Part shown: piece by piece, positions 44,901 through 54,556 of the stretch
Position numbering within the stretch: position 1 is the stretch's first letter
Layout of the letters: each line of letters opens with the position of its first letter
From: Anodontia alba
Taxonomy: Eukaryota; Mollusca; Bivalvia; Lucinida; Lucinidae
Direction: 5' to 3'
Length of the DNA: 64,000 nucleotides
Assembly: GCA_964016985.1 (NCBI GenBank)
Contig: OZ024831.1
Location: 20,570,195-20,634,194 of the forward strand
Program-made: the position numbers and the translations under genes
Notes under the pieces: generated by a model
What the model saw: the letters and a program-made list of their open reading frames with translations, nothing else
The model's database searches: none
Told to the model about the DNA's origin: nothing

Positions 44901-47900
44901 GTCTTTGACTTGGCCCGCCGTGGTTCAGCTATTGGTTTTCATTTACTCTGGCATACAGTAGAATTAGCCACCTGTACTCGTCATTGTTTAACATTGTGAT
45001 TAATTTTATTTTTATGTTTTCGCTTTGATGCATTGACTGAGGCGGGAGCCTTTATTCGAACCGAATATTCATGTATTTCTGTATTAAGAGTAGCATCGGG
45101 ATCCAGGGTGGTTGGCGAGCTGTAAAAGTGCGTTAACACACCCCCTCCCCTCCGTAGGTTTATTCTACTGACCGTTCTAAGGCGGTGGTCCCGGTGTTAG
45201 TCTTACTCTTTGTTGCTTTGTGGTTTATTATACGAGGCGATTTGTTTTATGTTTTACCTTGTGTTATTTTGTTCTTGTGTTTTCAGTCCTTTTAGCATTG
45301 CGATTACCTCTCTTGGAGAAGAGAGAGCTATTCTTAGTGCTTTTCGTACGTTTGTTCGATTTGCGCTTTTTGGTTTTGTCTGTTTCCTCTTCCTCTTGGT
45401 GTCTCGGAAGGGCTGCGGTTTGTGATTGTGGCACTCCCTGGACTTTTCTCTCACCTTTTGTTTTGAAACTGGAAGTATGACTGAAGTATGACTGGCATTC
45501 TTGAACAGTTAGGTGGGAGTCTCTTCACAAGAGACGCAAAGGTAGTAAACACATATTGCTATTCAAAAGTCTGAAAGGTAGTTAGTATACCTTGTGACGA
45601 TCTTCAACCCCCAAATAGGCGCAGTAGGAATCAGCATCCAATGGCATTTCAAGTGCCATATGCTAGAACTGGCATTTATAAATACAGTTTCTTCCCAGAC
45701 ATCATTAGGAATAGGAGTGCACTCCCTGCATCTATAATCTCCTCTGCTGAAAGTTCTGAGGACCCTGTCGCTAGATTCACATCACTTGTGAGATCTAGAG
45801 ACTAGTCTTTGCAATCGTTGGCACTGGTGAATGAATGTCTGTTGATGTGTCACCAGTAAAATTTTCTGATTTTGATTCTGTTTCTTTATAATATGGTAAT
45901 TTATCATTATTTTCTTTCAACAGATATTTATATGTCACACAGTAATTATATTATGTCTATAATTCCTTATGTTTTGTGCGATCTTCGTTATATGTTGTGA
46001 ACTGGTCATTATATGCTGTGGAAAATCAACGTCTTTATCTGATGTCGGATAATACTTATGCCCTGTCAATTTACATTACGTGCTGTCATTACTTTATTAT
46101 ATGGTGTGCACACTTTATTATGATGATGACTTCAGCAGGGCATTTCTTGCTGTAGAAAATTTACTTCAGTACCGGGAAAGGGTTTCGTTACACAGACAAC
46201 AATGGCAATAAAACAAATTCTCCGGTCCTCATCCTGGTATATGAAGATGAGCGTATCGATAGCATAGCATAAAGGGACCAGTCGTCGATCGAAAAATCAT
46301 TAACATAAGGAATAAATCATTGTTCAGAGCATATTACAGCAAACATGAAATTGGTTTGTAGACACGTAACATCGTTATAGATCTGTCAGTAATGATATTT
46401 TACTCTTCCCTTGTTCCCCTGAAATAAATAGGCATTTTTCCTTGTTCCCCAACAGAATCTTGATTCTCTATGTTCCCTATTCCCCCAAAATTACGTGTGT
46501 TTCCATCTTCTATTCCTTTTTAGACATTTGTTTCCTTGTTCCCTGAAATAAATGTCACGGTTACCCTGTTCCCCAAACCCTTGGAAATAACACCTTGATG
46601 TCAGTACAAGTTAACAATAAATCCAAGTATTTTATGCTTCCCTCCACCCCACCTCAAATTAGCAAGTAGCCAGTAAAATCGCCGGCAGCTAGCAGTCGTA
46701 GAAAACACTGGTCCCCAAACCAAAGAAGTCCCAGCCTACGTATTGGGCAATAGTCTGAATACCCGATTGGATTTGGTGGGAGGTGGTAGTGACAATAACG
46801 TCCGGGTTAAATATAAACAGAATATTGCTCAATTTGCATGGGCTTTTAACTTTTTTATTTATTTTTCGTTACATGGATTATTTTTACTGTCTCAAATCAT
46901 AGCAGTGATCCTCGTCTTTTCCCATCCATAATGGAGAAACAATCCTCAGAAAAAATTAGTGCTAGGCGCTGTCGCCGCATTGATCAGAGTTTGCATGGTG
47001 TGGGTTCGACCCCAGGCAAAATCACCTTTGGCAGGAATCAAGTTTAGGAAGATAAGGGTCAGTGTATTCCTTGGACCAAATTCATAAATACAAACCCGAA
47101 AAAAAAAACACCCTTAAATTCATTCACTACTTTTCATCTGTTAATATATAAATTGTTGTCAACACCTTTATAAGTATGATTATGAGTGCGATTTAAATGG
47201 ATTTTATTACATGGTGTTTCTCAAAGACAAACATTAGCATAGTCAGTTTGAGTGAAATGCGTGCTGGTGCTGAAGAAATACTTTCTACTGCAAGAAAAGT
47301 CGTCATCATAATAAAGTTTGCACATCATGTAATGAAGTAACGACACCACGTTATGTAAAAATGGCAGGGCATAAGTTTTATCCGATACCAGATAAAACGG
47401 TGATTTTCGACAACATACAAAGACCAGTTCATAACATAAACCGGCGATCACACACAGCATAAGGGATTCTAGATATCATAAAAAGAACATGCGATATAAT
47501 ATAATGTACATTGACCAGATATGCTGATGAATGCACATATTATAAAGAAAAGTGCACAACATATAGTTACATATGCACAACATATAGTGATAAATCGTTA
47601 CCATATAAAGAAGCAACGACATCGCATATGATCAATGGACATCACATCAAGAAATAGTGATTACATGTAATACATTTGCTCAACATAAGACAGCTATGGC
47701 GTTCCATACACCAGTGCTGTCAGTGCTTTGATTACAAGATGTGATTGTGCACTTTCAGAGTGTGCTTCGTGTACGAAGACAAGGTCTTATGGCCTATTCC
47801 ATAAAACTCCTCCTTTGACGTTCTGCATCTTCACATTAAATAAAAAAAAATGGTACTGTCGAAATAGTGTGACTTTATCATCGTTATCACGAGGGCTTTC

Positions 47901-48233
47901 ATGAGAGTTATCTATTAATTTATTATTGTTCTTGATTACATTTTTTCTTGTTTTAAAATAATATTGCGTTTATTACATTTAATTCTCTAATTCAGAACAC
48001 TGCTTAAGCCAGATGGTCATCTTGTTGTGTATGACGTGATTGACGAGCCATATTACAGCATTGGTGACATGAAATTTAAAACCCTTTGGTCTACATCGGA
48101 AGAGCTACAACAAGCTTACAGGGAATCTGGTTTCATGATTGAAAAATGGGAAACGGACGGCTTTTGCCTTGACAACGATGATCCCAGAACACTGTACTTT
48201 TTAGTGGCCAAGAACACATTACAGAATACATGA
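35758..48233 (+). CDS. NNMT/INMT/PNMT-family N-methyltransferase, gene A (4 exons, 262 residues)
   Basis: Hand-assembled as 35,758-35,914, 37,650-37,845, 40,060-40,257 and 47,996-48,233; all introns are GT-AG and phases are 1, 2, 2. The length of 262 residues fits the family (human NNMT 264, INMT 263). This family moves a methyl group from S-adenosylmethionine to small amines or pyridines in the cytosol. Residues equivalent to known human NNMT SAM contacts are present: Y21, Y26, the LLDIGTGP loop at 60-67, Y70, D86, N91, D139. Acceptor-side D197 and Y204 are kept, but human Y24 corresponds to I25 and human S201 to E201, so nicotinamide need not be the substrate. The start ATG lies just before TESDAALTTHAES and follows an acceptor at 35,704. 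The intron 3 of 7.7 kb is swollen by nested mobile elements. No break was seen. Confidence 0.92.
35944..36332. mobile_element. Tigger-like MITE in gene A intron 1
   Basis: The ends are CAGTAAAACTTCAATGACCCGAA-type text and its complement GACGTTCAACTG, flanked by TA on both sides, the usual target of Tc1/mariner/pogo elements. The interior has the hairpin TTAGAATCGCCTCGTCGGCGCGATTC. A second, inverted copy lies at 48,964-49,282, just beyond gene A. Confidence 0.78.
36560..36665. mobile_element. Diverged hairpin of the CACAAT/CATATGTTTT MITE class
   Basis: GGTACGCATTATAAGCACCTC...CGCTTCTAATAAGTATCCAC is an imperfect hairpin similar in plan to the centre of the element at 51,050 and of the Tigger-like MITE. 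Another relative is at about 11,818-11,888. Confidence 0.5.
37328..37560. repeat. (TCTA)n/(CTGT)n/(CGTC)n microsatellite
   Basis: Mixed tetranucleotide array in gene A intron 1, about 90 bp before exon 2. Confidence 0.92.
37650..37845 (+). CDS. Gene A exon 2 (SAM-binding core)
   Basis: Encodes GTLKGEKLLDIGTGPAPY through EYFARKE and two bases of codon 118. The acceptor is TATATTTCAAG; the donor reads AACA followed by GTAAGT. By direct count 55 of 65 complete codons encode the same residue as in gene B. Confidence 0.95.
37874..38097. mobile_element. MITE of the GTCAGAAAAGGTACC family, gene A intron 2
   Basis: The ends ATATGAGCCGCAACGTCAGA and TCTGACGTTGTAGCTCATAT are complementary. It begins 29 bp after exon 2. 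Internal hairpins include CAAAGACTCTGATC-GATCAGAGTCTTTG. Gene B has a relative in the same place. Confidence 0.9.
38985..39403 (+). mobile_element. Transposase C-terminal remnant with a decayed SWIM-type zinc motif
   Basis: The frame includes IRIRIQSRHT, GWYCLCKAGARTVGCC and ASVLWYLRYERH, then an acidic DEDDDE-like tail. It matches a C-terminal signature that recurs in DNA-transposon proteins of molluscs and cnidarians. In that signature C-x-C...C-x-H binds zinc; here the final part reads CCVDI, so the histidine is gone. A TGA lies in frame near 39,030. It sits in gene A intron 2 with no counterpart in gene B. Confidence 0.6.
40060..40257 (+). CDS. Gene A exon 3
   Basis: Completes codon 118 as His and encodes VTWEQKNSQVV to NMLQNI, including VVDI (D139, adenine side). 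The acceptor is GCCAATTTTAG; the donor reads AAG followed by GTATTA. Confidence 0.92.
40312..40366 (-). mobile_element. tRNA-like SINE head fragment
   Basis: On the minus strand GTGGCCTAGTGGTTATAACG is a good A box. No B box is found at the expected distance; the text ends in GCGCTATATATA. Confidence 0.4.
40825..41170 (-). mobile_element. 3' fragment of the retroelement inserted at 44,505
   Basis: The minus strand parallels 18,165-18,480: CTTCGAGAAGGATG, TTGTTTTTCCCTCATCTCTC, GGCGGTTCCGCTGTTGCAG and CGCGCGAGCAAAACTGG. An A tract has expanded at 40,928-40,945. Confidence 0.65.
41680..41935. mobile_element. GGGCCCAGTTGTTCAAAGC MITE (copy 1)
   Basis: GGGCCCAGTTGTTCAAAGC at the left pairs with TTTTGAACAACTGGGACC at the right. 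The centre is a hairpin, ATGTGAGTAGCTTTTGCAAA and complement. It lies in gene A intron 3. Confidence 0.88.
42812..42885. mobile_element. GATCAG-hairpin element
   Basis: CAAACAGTGCAGACTCAGAT-CAGACGTC pairs, less well, with GGCATCCGATCAGTGTCTGC-ACTATTTG. Confidence 0.7.
44505..45470 (+). mobile_element. 5'-truncated retroelement inserted in the LINE
   Basis: The short sense ORF 44,478-44,867 holds FSEQFRKLINRYKRIGYSLD, RQTACLVVNPIIVD and FNCTTAVRASDSMT, a C-terminus I have seen repeated in mollusc mobile-element polyproteins; the exact class is uncertain. A non-coding 3' part of about 600 bp follows (GACCGTTCTAAGGCGGTGGT, CTCGGAAGGGCTGCGGTTTG). Similar 3' parts are at 12,735, 18,165 and 40,825. 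LINE text stops at AACTACAACTTTGAA and resumes after TTTTGAAACTGGAAG, so TTTGAA may be the target duplication. Confidence 0.65.
44535..44800 (+). repeat. Tandem duplication of about 130 bp inside the retroelement ORF
   Basis: TCTAATTTTTCGGAGCAATT...CAACCCAATCATTGTTGATG is present twice, at about 44,548 and 44,681, almost identical and in the same reading frame. Confidence 0.93.
46171..47189. other. Gene-free part of gene A intron 3
   Basis: It holds pyrimidine-rich repeats of CCTTGTTCCC(C) (46,405-46,580) and the tRNA-like fragment at 46,962. No gene. Confidence 0.4.
46962..47030 (+). mobile_element. tRNA-like fragment with B box
   Basis: GTGTGGGTTCGACCCCAGGC has a B box (GGTTCGACC). The upstream GCTAGGCGCTGTCGCCGC is a poor A box, and no acceptor stem closes. 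An A-rich stretch lies 3' at about 47,099. Confidence 0.45.
47190..47720 (-). mobile_element. AT-rich dispersed element (right, uninterrupted copy)
   Basis: It is the complement of the left copy at 42,925-43,160 plus 45,885-46,170, with no LINE in it. It therefore shows the state of the element before the LINE arrived. Internal words ACATATAGT, CATATAAAGAA and GACATCACATCAAGAAATAG recur. Confidence 0.75.
47996..48233 (+). CDS. Gene A exon 4
   Basis: Completes R184 and encodes TLLKPDGHLVVYDVIDEPYY (D197, Y203, Y204), then SIGDMKFKTL and the C-terminal ESGFMIEKWE...LYFLVAKN, ending in TGA. The acceptor is CTCTAATTCAG. Confidence 0.93.
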
Positions 48234-48272
48234 AACAAATAACAAAGTGTGAAGACAACACAATATATATTC

Positions 48273-48521
48273 TGGGCCCAGTTGTTCAAAGCTAACGACA
48301 TCGTTAGTTAACCATTCGTTAAAATTTACATCGAGTAATACACAAATATGCTGAAATTTTTTTGCTGAAAAAATGTGAGTAGCTTTTGCAGTGCAAAAGC
48401 TACTCACATTTTTTTTCAGCAAAAAATATCAGACTATTGTATATTGAATCCGCTAAAACAGTTAACGAAATGACCCTTACCGAGCTCGTTAAGCTAACGA
48501 CGCTTTGAACAACTGGGCCCT
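48273..48521. mobile_element. GGGCCCAGTTGTTCAAAGC MITE (copy 2)
   Basis: Both 19-bp ends are intact (GGGCCCAGTTGTTCAAAGC and complement), with a second layer TAACGACATCGTTAGTTAAC and a central hairpin GTGAGTAGCTTTTGCA and complement. It starts 40 bp after the stop of gene A, probably in its 3' UTR, and is inverted relative to copy 1 in intron 3. Confidence 0.9.
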
Positions 48522-48963
48522 GGTTAACAAAATTAAATTGATTTATAAGGCCATATATAAACCTTAAGAAGTTAATTTTATGCATTTACCGAAATACAAC
48601 GGCAGCAGAAACATATAATGCATCAAATGGAAGAAATGGCGAGATTCACGCTGCACATTAAAATAGTCGCTATAATTGTTTCGGGAATAAGTGATCGTCT
48701 GCTAATTAGAACAGGCAAGTCGTGTTCTCTTTGTGTGCTGCAGGAGCTTTTCTTCTTTTTGAACGCATTTTCGATTGCTGTGAAATAGACAGAAAAGATA
48801 ATGACTCAAACGTTAAACGTGCAACATATTCACTCAGTCATTTATTCTGCACACTCCAGTTATTTTGCACACTCCACGAATTTTCATTGCATATTGACTA
48901 CCGTTTCGAGAAATAAAACTATTCTAGCCCCACTTAGAGAAGACGTACGTAACTAAATATATG

Positions 48964-49282
48964 CAGTCGAACTTCAATGGCTCGAAGTCTTTGAGATCAT
49001 GGAAATTTGTTCGTGATATGAGTAGTTCGAGCCACTGAGGGTTAATCAGGGCGCCAGGTCAGGAAGCAAATGTCGCTGAAATAATCTACATAATAATTGT
49101 TTATTGAGTGTACTCATTAGAGTCGCCTTATGAGTACACATAACATACAATTTCATGATATAATAAGAAAATTTCCCCAAATATTTTTGAGCTATCGGAA
49201 GAATTTCATAGGGACTCAAAAACGAGTTCGAATTAGCTATGGTAAACGAGTCATCAGTGTTCGAACTATTGAGGTTTGACTG
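48964..49282. mobile_element. Tigger-like MITE downstream of gene A
   Basis: CAGTCGAACTTCAATGGCTCGAA at the left, TTCGAACTATTGAGGTTTGA-CTG at the right. In inverted order it shares GGCGCCAGGTCAGGAAGCAAATG with 36,225-36,250 of the copy in intron 1. Confidence 0.8.
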
Positions 49283-49773
49283 TAATGCAAATTGCAGTTA
49301 AAGGCATTTGCGCAGTCTAATTAGGAACTCTGCCATTGGCCTTTAAAGCACTGCATACTGTTGAGTGTAAGGACAAAAAAAAAAAAAAAAATACAGACCT
49401 CTACTCAGAATGCACACATGCGCTGACTGATTCTGGCTTCAGCTGTTCGCATATGTCATAAGGTACCCTCACTCACACAACGTCCTTCGTCTAACCCATA
49501 TCGTCAATGATGAAATAAACAAAAAATACCTTCAACAAGATTTCGGTCATACGTTGTTGGCTATGTTCTGTAGACAGCTTCTTTACTATTTATCACCCCG
49601 TTTTCGACTTGCGCATTTTCCCGGTTTATGCCAATTTATCTAGAATGTTTTTATCATCTCTTTGAATAACAAGCATTTAGTTGGGGTATAGTGTTTTAAT
49701 ATTTACTCACTTTCAAGAAGAAATCACTCTTACTCAACATTCTGACTAGATAATCAACAGTCTTCAGTCCAAC

Positions 49774-49875
49774 CCCGAGGTTATAAAACTTTTTTCATGC
49801 TCAACTCAGCTGAGCGTGGAATTTGTCCTGCTAAAAAGTCTCAGATTACTAACAATTGCAAAACTTTGTTTTGCT
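49774..49875. mobile_element. Truncated copy of the CCCCGAGGTTATAAAAC MITE
   Basis: CCCCGAGGTTATAAAACTTT, then CATGCTCAACTCAGCTGAGC and TTGTCCTGCTAAAAAGTCTC match one end of 27,763-28,012. The other end is missing. Confidence 0.8.
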
Positions 49876-49986
49876 GAACATAGCTTAGGATAAAAGGACG
49901 ATGTGCACTAGAGACGCCTAAATTTTGATGAAAAAATCAGTCTTTTAATCACTAGGCATATCCTGTAATCAATTAGTGTAATGATT

Positions 49987-50252
49987 GTAGTTTTTCGATC
50001 GTTTGGGCACTCATTTTCAAAATGACCCTTTTACGAGCTAAAAATAGACATTAAACTTTGAGAAACAGTTGGAAATGTGCGAATATCAGAATTTTTGACG
50101 ACTTTCAACTCTTGGCTATAGTTTTTCGATTGTTTGGGCACTCATTTTCAAAATGACCCTTTTACGAGCTATAAATAGACATTAAACTTTGAGAAACAGC
50201 TGGAAATGTGCGATTTTCAGAATTTTTGACGACTTTCAACTCTTGGCTAATA
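49987..50252 (+). repeat. Tandem duplication of about 128 bp
   Basis: TTTTTCGATCGTTTGGGCAC...GACTTTCAACTCTTGGCTA occurs twice with few differences. Confidence 0.93.
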
Positions 50253-50268
50253 TAGAGCACAACTAAAT

Positions 50269-50271
<3 letters not shown>

Positions 50272-50342
<71 letters not shown>
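50272..50342. repeat. (TA)n microsatellite
   Basis: An uninterrupted TA array next to the 128 bp duplication; a T run lies at 50,391-50,414. Confidence 0.95.
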
Positions 50343-50345
<3 letters not shown>

Positions 50346-50570
50346 ACATATAATATAGCCTGTGATAAGATCTACCTCGTATATCAATGTCTTTTTTTTT
50401 TTTTTTTTTTTTTGGTAATCAGGTGTGCTCTATGCTAGCCAAGTGTTGAAAGTTACCAAAATGCCAAAATTGGCATATTTTGGTTCATTGTAGTAAGTTT
50501 TGATTCTTATAAATCCATTTTCGATCTTAATAAACCCAAACAAACACATATACCTGTATTTCATGTCATT

Positions 50571-50880
50571 GTGCCAGCCTCGGTAGCTCAGTTGGATGCG
50601 CCGTCCGACTGGAGACCAGGAGGTCGCGGGTTCAACCCCCACCGAGGTCGGCAACATTCTTTCGTGGAGATTGATTATGAAATATTTCCTACGGTCATTC
50701 TCTCCCTTCCGCTGATTCAAGAAGAACAGTTGTCAGTTGAAAGAATGTCACAATACTGGTTAACCGCTTAGAGGACTAAACCTGCCCAGTAAACGTGTGG
50801 CTAGGTAAACTGACCGCGCTCGACATGACCCCATTGGGTTTACTGGGCTGTAAAACCTCAACACAAACAAACAAATTCAT
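50571..50880 (+). mobile_element. SINE with tRNA-derived head
   Basis: The head at 50,577-50,652 folds almost like a tRNA: the first seven bases GCCTCGG pair with CCGAGGT, the A box is TAGCTCAGTTGGATGCG, and the T-arm is CGGGTTCAACCCCC. A bad D stem and anticodon stem make it a tRNA-like head rather than a working tRNA. The body follows (GCTGATTCAAGAAGAACAGT, GGTTAACCGCTTAGAGGACT, GACCGCGCTCGACATGACCC) with an end in ACCTCAACACAAACAAAC. The body is shared with 61,280-61,560, and the end with 15,826-15,904. Confidence 0.82.
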
Positions 50881-51049
50881 ATAATTGCTCAATATAAAGA
50901 CTTAAACGTTTTTATTCTGGAACAGCTTTCATTTTTGACCATTTTTTTCATGCGTTTGCAATGTGAATTAATGGAAAACCAAACATAATGTGTATGTAAT
51001 ATATGCTGAATTTTGACCTGCCATATCTTCTCATAGGGACTTCTGTCAC

Positions 51050-51328
51050 ATCACGAAAACATACCTATATAATTTTGACCCCCTTCAACCCCACTTTTAT
51101 ATAGTAAAACTGGGGTTTACAGGGGTATACATTATTTTTCTTATTTCTGCTCAAAAAACATAGATTGTGGGTACTCGTTAGAACCGCCTTGGCGAGGCGG
51201 TTCTAACGAGTACCCACAATCTATGTTTTGAGCAGAAATATGAAAAATATCAGAAGTTTTTATCGGAAAATTTTCAGTTTTTGGTGATGAAATTTTCAAT
51301 ATATTTGAATAGGCGTGTTTTCGTAATG
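51050..51328 (+). mobile_element. MITE with ACGAAAACA ends and GGTTCTAACGAG hairpin (copy 1)
   Basis: The ends are ATCACGAAAACATACCTAT and its near complement ATAGGCGTGTTTTCGTAAT. The centre is a perfect hairpin of about 35 bp arms, TAGATTGTGGGTACTCGTTA-GAACCGCCT and complement. A side block reads AACTGGGGTTTACAGGGGTA. Confidence 0.92.
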
Positions 51329-52167
51329 ATGTTTATTAATTTATAAATGACAACAGGCGTGGATAAAGGTTCATAATATAGGTAGAGATGAATCTGTTCT
51401 GAAGGCGGGCTCGGGGGAGGGGTTGCAAAATGGGCTTTAATACACATACTCATTTTCTCTGCTAATAAATATGAAAAGTTTGAGAACTCCCGGCTAGCGG
51501 CTAGAACTTTGCCTGTATTGATACATGCTACAATTGTAGTTGATGGTCGTCCCTTTTTCCACAGCACGAGAACCTCCATACCCTATAATGCCTATAACTG
51601 TTTTTATTTTGTAACTTAGACCTGTATGTAGGTGATAATTACTGATAGATGTTTTGAAGATTGTATATCACATTCTGACCCCTTGCCCTCACTTGGAGCT
51701 TATGAAAAGGGCCTTAGGCAGGTTGTTTTTGTACCTCAGTTCTAGCTCCTTTGCCCTTCGACACCCCATTGAATTACACTTCTTCGGTGAGAAAAACCTT
51801 CTCAGATGATAAATAGTAACCTTGTTTATTTAGAAAGGAGGAGGGAGGTACACGCCGAAATTGGCCCTGTACAATTAGTAAATTTCAAAATCTGCTCAAA
51901 CAAATTTAATCAAAATAATTCCTCTTTTTGTAGAAAAGATTTGTAAGAATGCTGTTCTCTGTGTCGAGAAAAAAACAAAAAAAAAAAAAACAAAAAACAA
52001 ACAAACTTGTTTTGTCTATTTTGCCAGCTCTTTCTAGTTTTGGCGATTTTTCTGCATATTCTAGATGAAACACGGGGCACAGCCTCCTTACAAAATCCTT
52101 CCTACATATAAAACAATTACTTCTAAATTTACTTGCAATATAATTATTTTGGTTGTATGGTTAACTT

Positions 52168-52760
52168 CCCAGATAGCATGACAAAGTGGGCCCAACATTG
52201 CAATTGGGTTGTATCGTTGGCTGATGGTTATCCGTTGCATCACGAAAACATGCCTATATAATTTTGACCCCCTTAAACCCCACTTTTATATAGTAAAACT
52301 GGGGTTTACAGGGGTATACAGTATTTTTCTTATTTCTGCTCAAAACATAGATTGTGGGTACTCATTAGAACCGCCTCGTCGAGGCGGTTCTAACGAGTAA
52401 CCACAATCTATGTTTTGAGCAGAAATATGAAAATTTTTAGAATTTTTCACCTGAAAACTTTCATTTTTTGGTGGTAAATTTTTCAGTATATTTTGAATAG
52501 GCTTGTTCTCGTAATGGACTGTCCAATGCTGGCCCAACGTTTGGCCAACTATGATATCAATCTAATGAATTATTTTAAAGTCAGTAAAATAGTGTCATAG
52601 TTGGCACAATAATAGGCCAACGTTATGCAAAACACTGGAAATAAACAGTTTATTTGATAAGTGGTGTAAGGTTGGCCCAACGTTACCAAAATCTGCATAT
52701 CATGCACTCCTTTGTATAATGTTGGGCCAACGTTGGGCAAACGTCAGCAATTTGTTTATT
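52168..52760. mobile_element. Element rich in TTGGCCCAACGTT words, interrupted by a MITE
   Basis: It starts CCCAGATAGCATGACAAAG. GTGGGCCCAACATTGC, GCTGGCCCAACGTTTGGCCA, AGGCCAACGTTATG, GTTGGCCCAACGTTACC and TGTTGGGCCAACGTTGGGC appear through it, mostly self-complementary. A copy of the ACGAAAACA MITE (52,239-52,515) splits it. The right end is not certain. Confidence 0.65.
52239..52515 (+). mobile_element. MITE with ACGAAAACA ends (copy 2)
   Basis: Same orientation and nearly the same text as copy 1. The hairpin tip here is GCCTCGTCGAGGC. It interrupts the TTGGCCCAACGTT-rich element. Confidence 0.92.
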
Positions 52761-52928
52761 GCTCATTCTGCTAAAGTGACAAAAATGTTGCCAAAATATG
52801 ATTTCATATATCAACGGAAAGCATAATTTTGATTTCTATGTTTTAAATCCAAATTAAGTTGGTGGTCTGGATCAAGTTGCTATCTGCATCATGGTCACTT
52901 TTGCATAAAATACCGAAGACCGTCCAGA

Positions 52929-52966
<38 letters not shown>

Positions 52967-54550
52967 ATGGCAAATCTTATAATTTCTTTATGTCTAAAAG
53001 GAATATCTACAGATGAATTATATGTCAGACCTCACATGATTTTGATTAATAATTTATTAATAACAACATATGTAACACCTTAATGTCTTAATTTTAAGGG
53101 ATTTTGTCTCTTTAAAGGTCTTTACCTATATATTTATCGCTTGAATTAATACTCAATTTAAAGTAATATTTTTTTAGAATAAGAGAATAACAAGTGGCAA
53201 TTTCGCCTTATTTATTCTATTACATTATGAAGTGTCTTATGTAATTCATTTATCTGCAATCTAACTAACCAATCATATCAACTCAAGAATTTTATTGGTA
53301 AATTAAGAAGATCCAAATTATAGTTTGTTACACTGCTTTTTGTTTATGATTTTTATGGCCTTCAAATATATATTAAAAATATGATGCACTTGACCACAAA
53401 GTCTTTCGGTTACTTGTTTTATGTATTAACATAAAACATTATTTTTGATGAAACAATATTGATACAAGCATAGTCTTATGCCATGAAGTGCATGTATTTA
53501 ATACCAGAGTAACATTTACATGTAGTTCTGATTAAAACAGAATATTCACTATCATAAGCTACCGCAGGAAATATAGGGCCTGTGAACACAGCGATGACTG
53601 ATCAATGTCGTCCCTGTGTGCTCAATCAATAGCAAAGGACCTCGGCTTTCTTCATGCAGATTGCAAAGACTGAACAGACAACCAAGCTGTTTTGAGTCTT
53701 CTCCAGGTGCACAATTCATTTGTTAGTTTTGGCATGCTGCAGCTTAAATACATTAAGATTACATCAAGTAAATCATATAACACTTTGCCTTATCGTAATA
53801 TGATTTCCCGAAAAACAAACAGTGTTTATTTTATCGTTTAAATATACTGAAAAAAAAATAATCCTTATAATAAACTATGCATTTCCATTGCTACTTAATT
53901 AGCTGGTGTTAAAAGCCGTGCGATGCCCTTATTAAGTATCCCAGTACTTCGTCAAAGTGCAGATAATATAACCCGCATACCAAACGAATGAATGCTTAAC
54001 CATCAGTTAAGAACGTGAAATAATCAGAGCGACATCGGTTAGGTATTCAATGACTCAAAAAAGTAAACAAACTTTGCATTTTATGTGTTTCGTGAGCGAT
54101 AAAAATGTTTTGAGGAAATTATTTGAAGAACGGGGAATTACATTCAACCGCCCATTGATATCGGCGTCTGTGGAGTAAATCTCAGACCACCTGCTTCACG
54201 CATATTGGCTGAATTATTTTTCGCGTGCTGAAGGTGTACCGAAAGCCATAGAAAACACGTGGAAATTCGTGGTGTTTATTGTCCTTTACTTAATTTTTCG
54301 CGTTGCTAGAAGTTCAGCATATCATCACGCACACACGATAGACACATATGATTATTTGTTTTATGGATATTTTGGTTGTCAATGCAGCATTGTTGAGAAA
54401 TCACCACGGAAAAAAGGTCGAAAACGAGAGGTTACGCATTTGGGCTGTAAGTTTTTATTTGTTTAGATCTAATACAGATATTATAAGATATGTACACACG
54501 TGTAAACACAAAATGTGTAAACACCTTACCCGTAACTGACCAAATCGGAT
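52761..54550. other. Gene-free intergenic stretch
   Basis: Between genes A and B. It holds a T run at 52,931-52,962 and a weak relative of the 280 bp array at about 53,905-53,975. Overlapping 60-codon frames near 54,269-54,539 have no domain-like features. Confidence 0.45.
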
Positions 54551-54556
54551 GCACAA

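Larger units (their letters stand above)
43165..45870 (+). mobile_element. Non-LTR retrotransposon (jockey/CR1-like LINE), frame-disrupted and itself interrupted
   Basis: The readable order is a linker (KALGPNDLHPSP, near 43,400), thumb-side text (LPSNYRPVSLTC-type, near 43,550), HKLLSDRQHAFRKNHSCETQ (43,645), motif A FILDFEKAFDT (43,760), GPLLFSLYINDTMV (43,955), motif C as FANDC (44,020; the family usually has FADD, so the first catalytic Asp is Asn), then NVDNIKYLGVIIS (44,220). After an insertion it resumes near 45,473 and ends ARTGIYKYSFFPDIIRNRSA (45,660), a common C-terminus. Several stops and frameshifts make it inactive. It lies in gene A intron 3 in sense orientation. Confidence 0.85.
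42925..46170 (+). mobile_element. AT-rich dispersed element (left copy), split by a LINE
   Basis: 42,925-43,160 and about 45,885-46,170 together are the complement of 47,190-47,720. Words such as TTTCTTTATATGATGTCA, ATTATATG-TGTGCA and GTGACATTTGATCATTATAT recur inside it every 25-35 bp, so it is internally repetitive. The ends show GTTCAGGACCATTGTTCCAG and AGCAGGGCATTTCTTGCTGT. The LINE at 43,165-45,870 interrupts it. Confidence 0.7.

Noticed and set aside
45210..45480. Hydrophobic frames of 71 and 86 codons that look like membrane proteins
   Set aside because: They translate the T-rich 3' part of a retroelement that recurs, with broken frames, at 12,735, 18,165 and 40,825.
50577..50652. 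Functional tRNA gene
   Set aside because: The acceptor and T arms pair, but the D and anticodon stems do not, and the sequence continues into a SINE body, so it is a SINE head.
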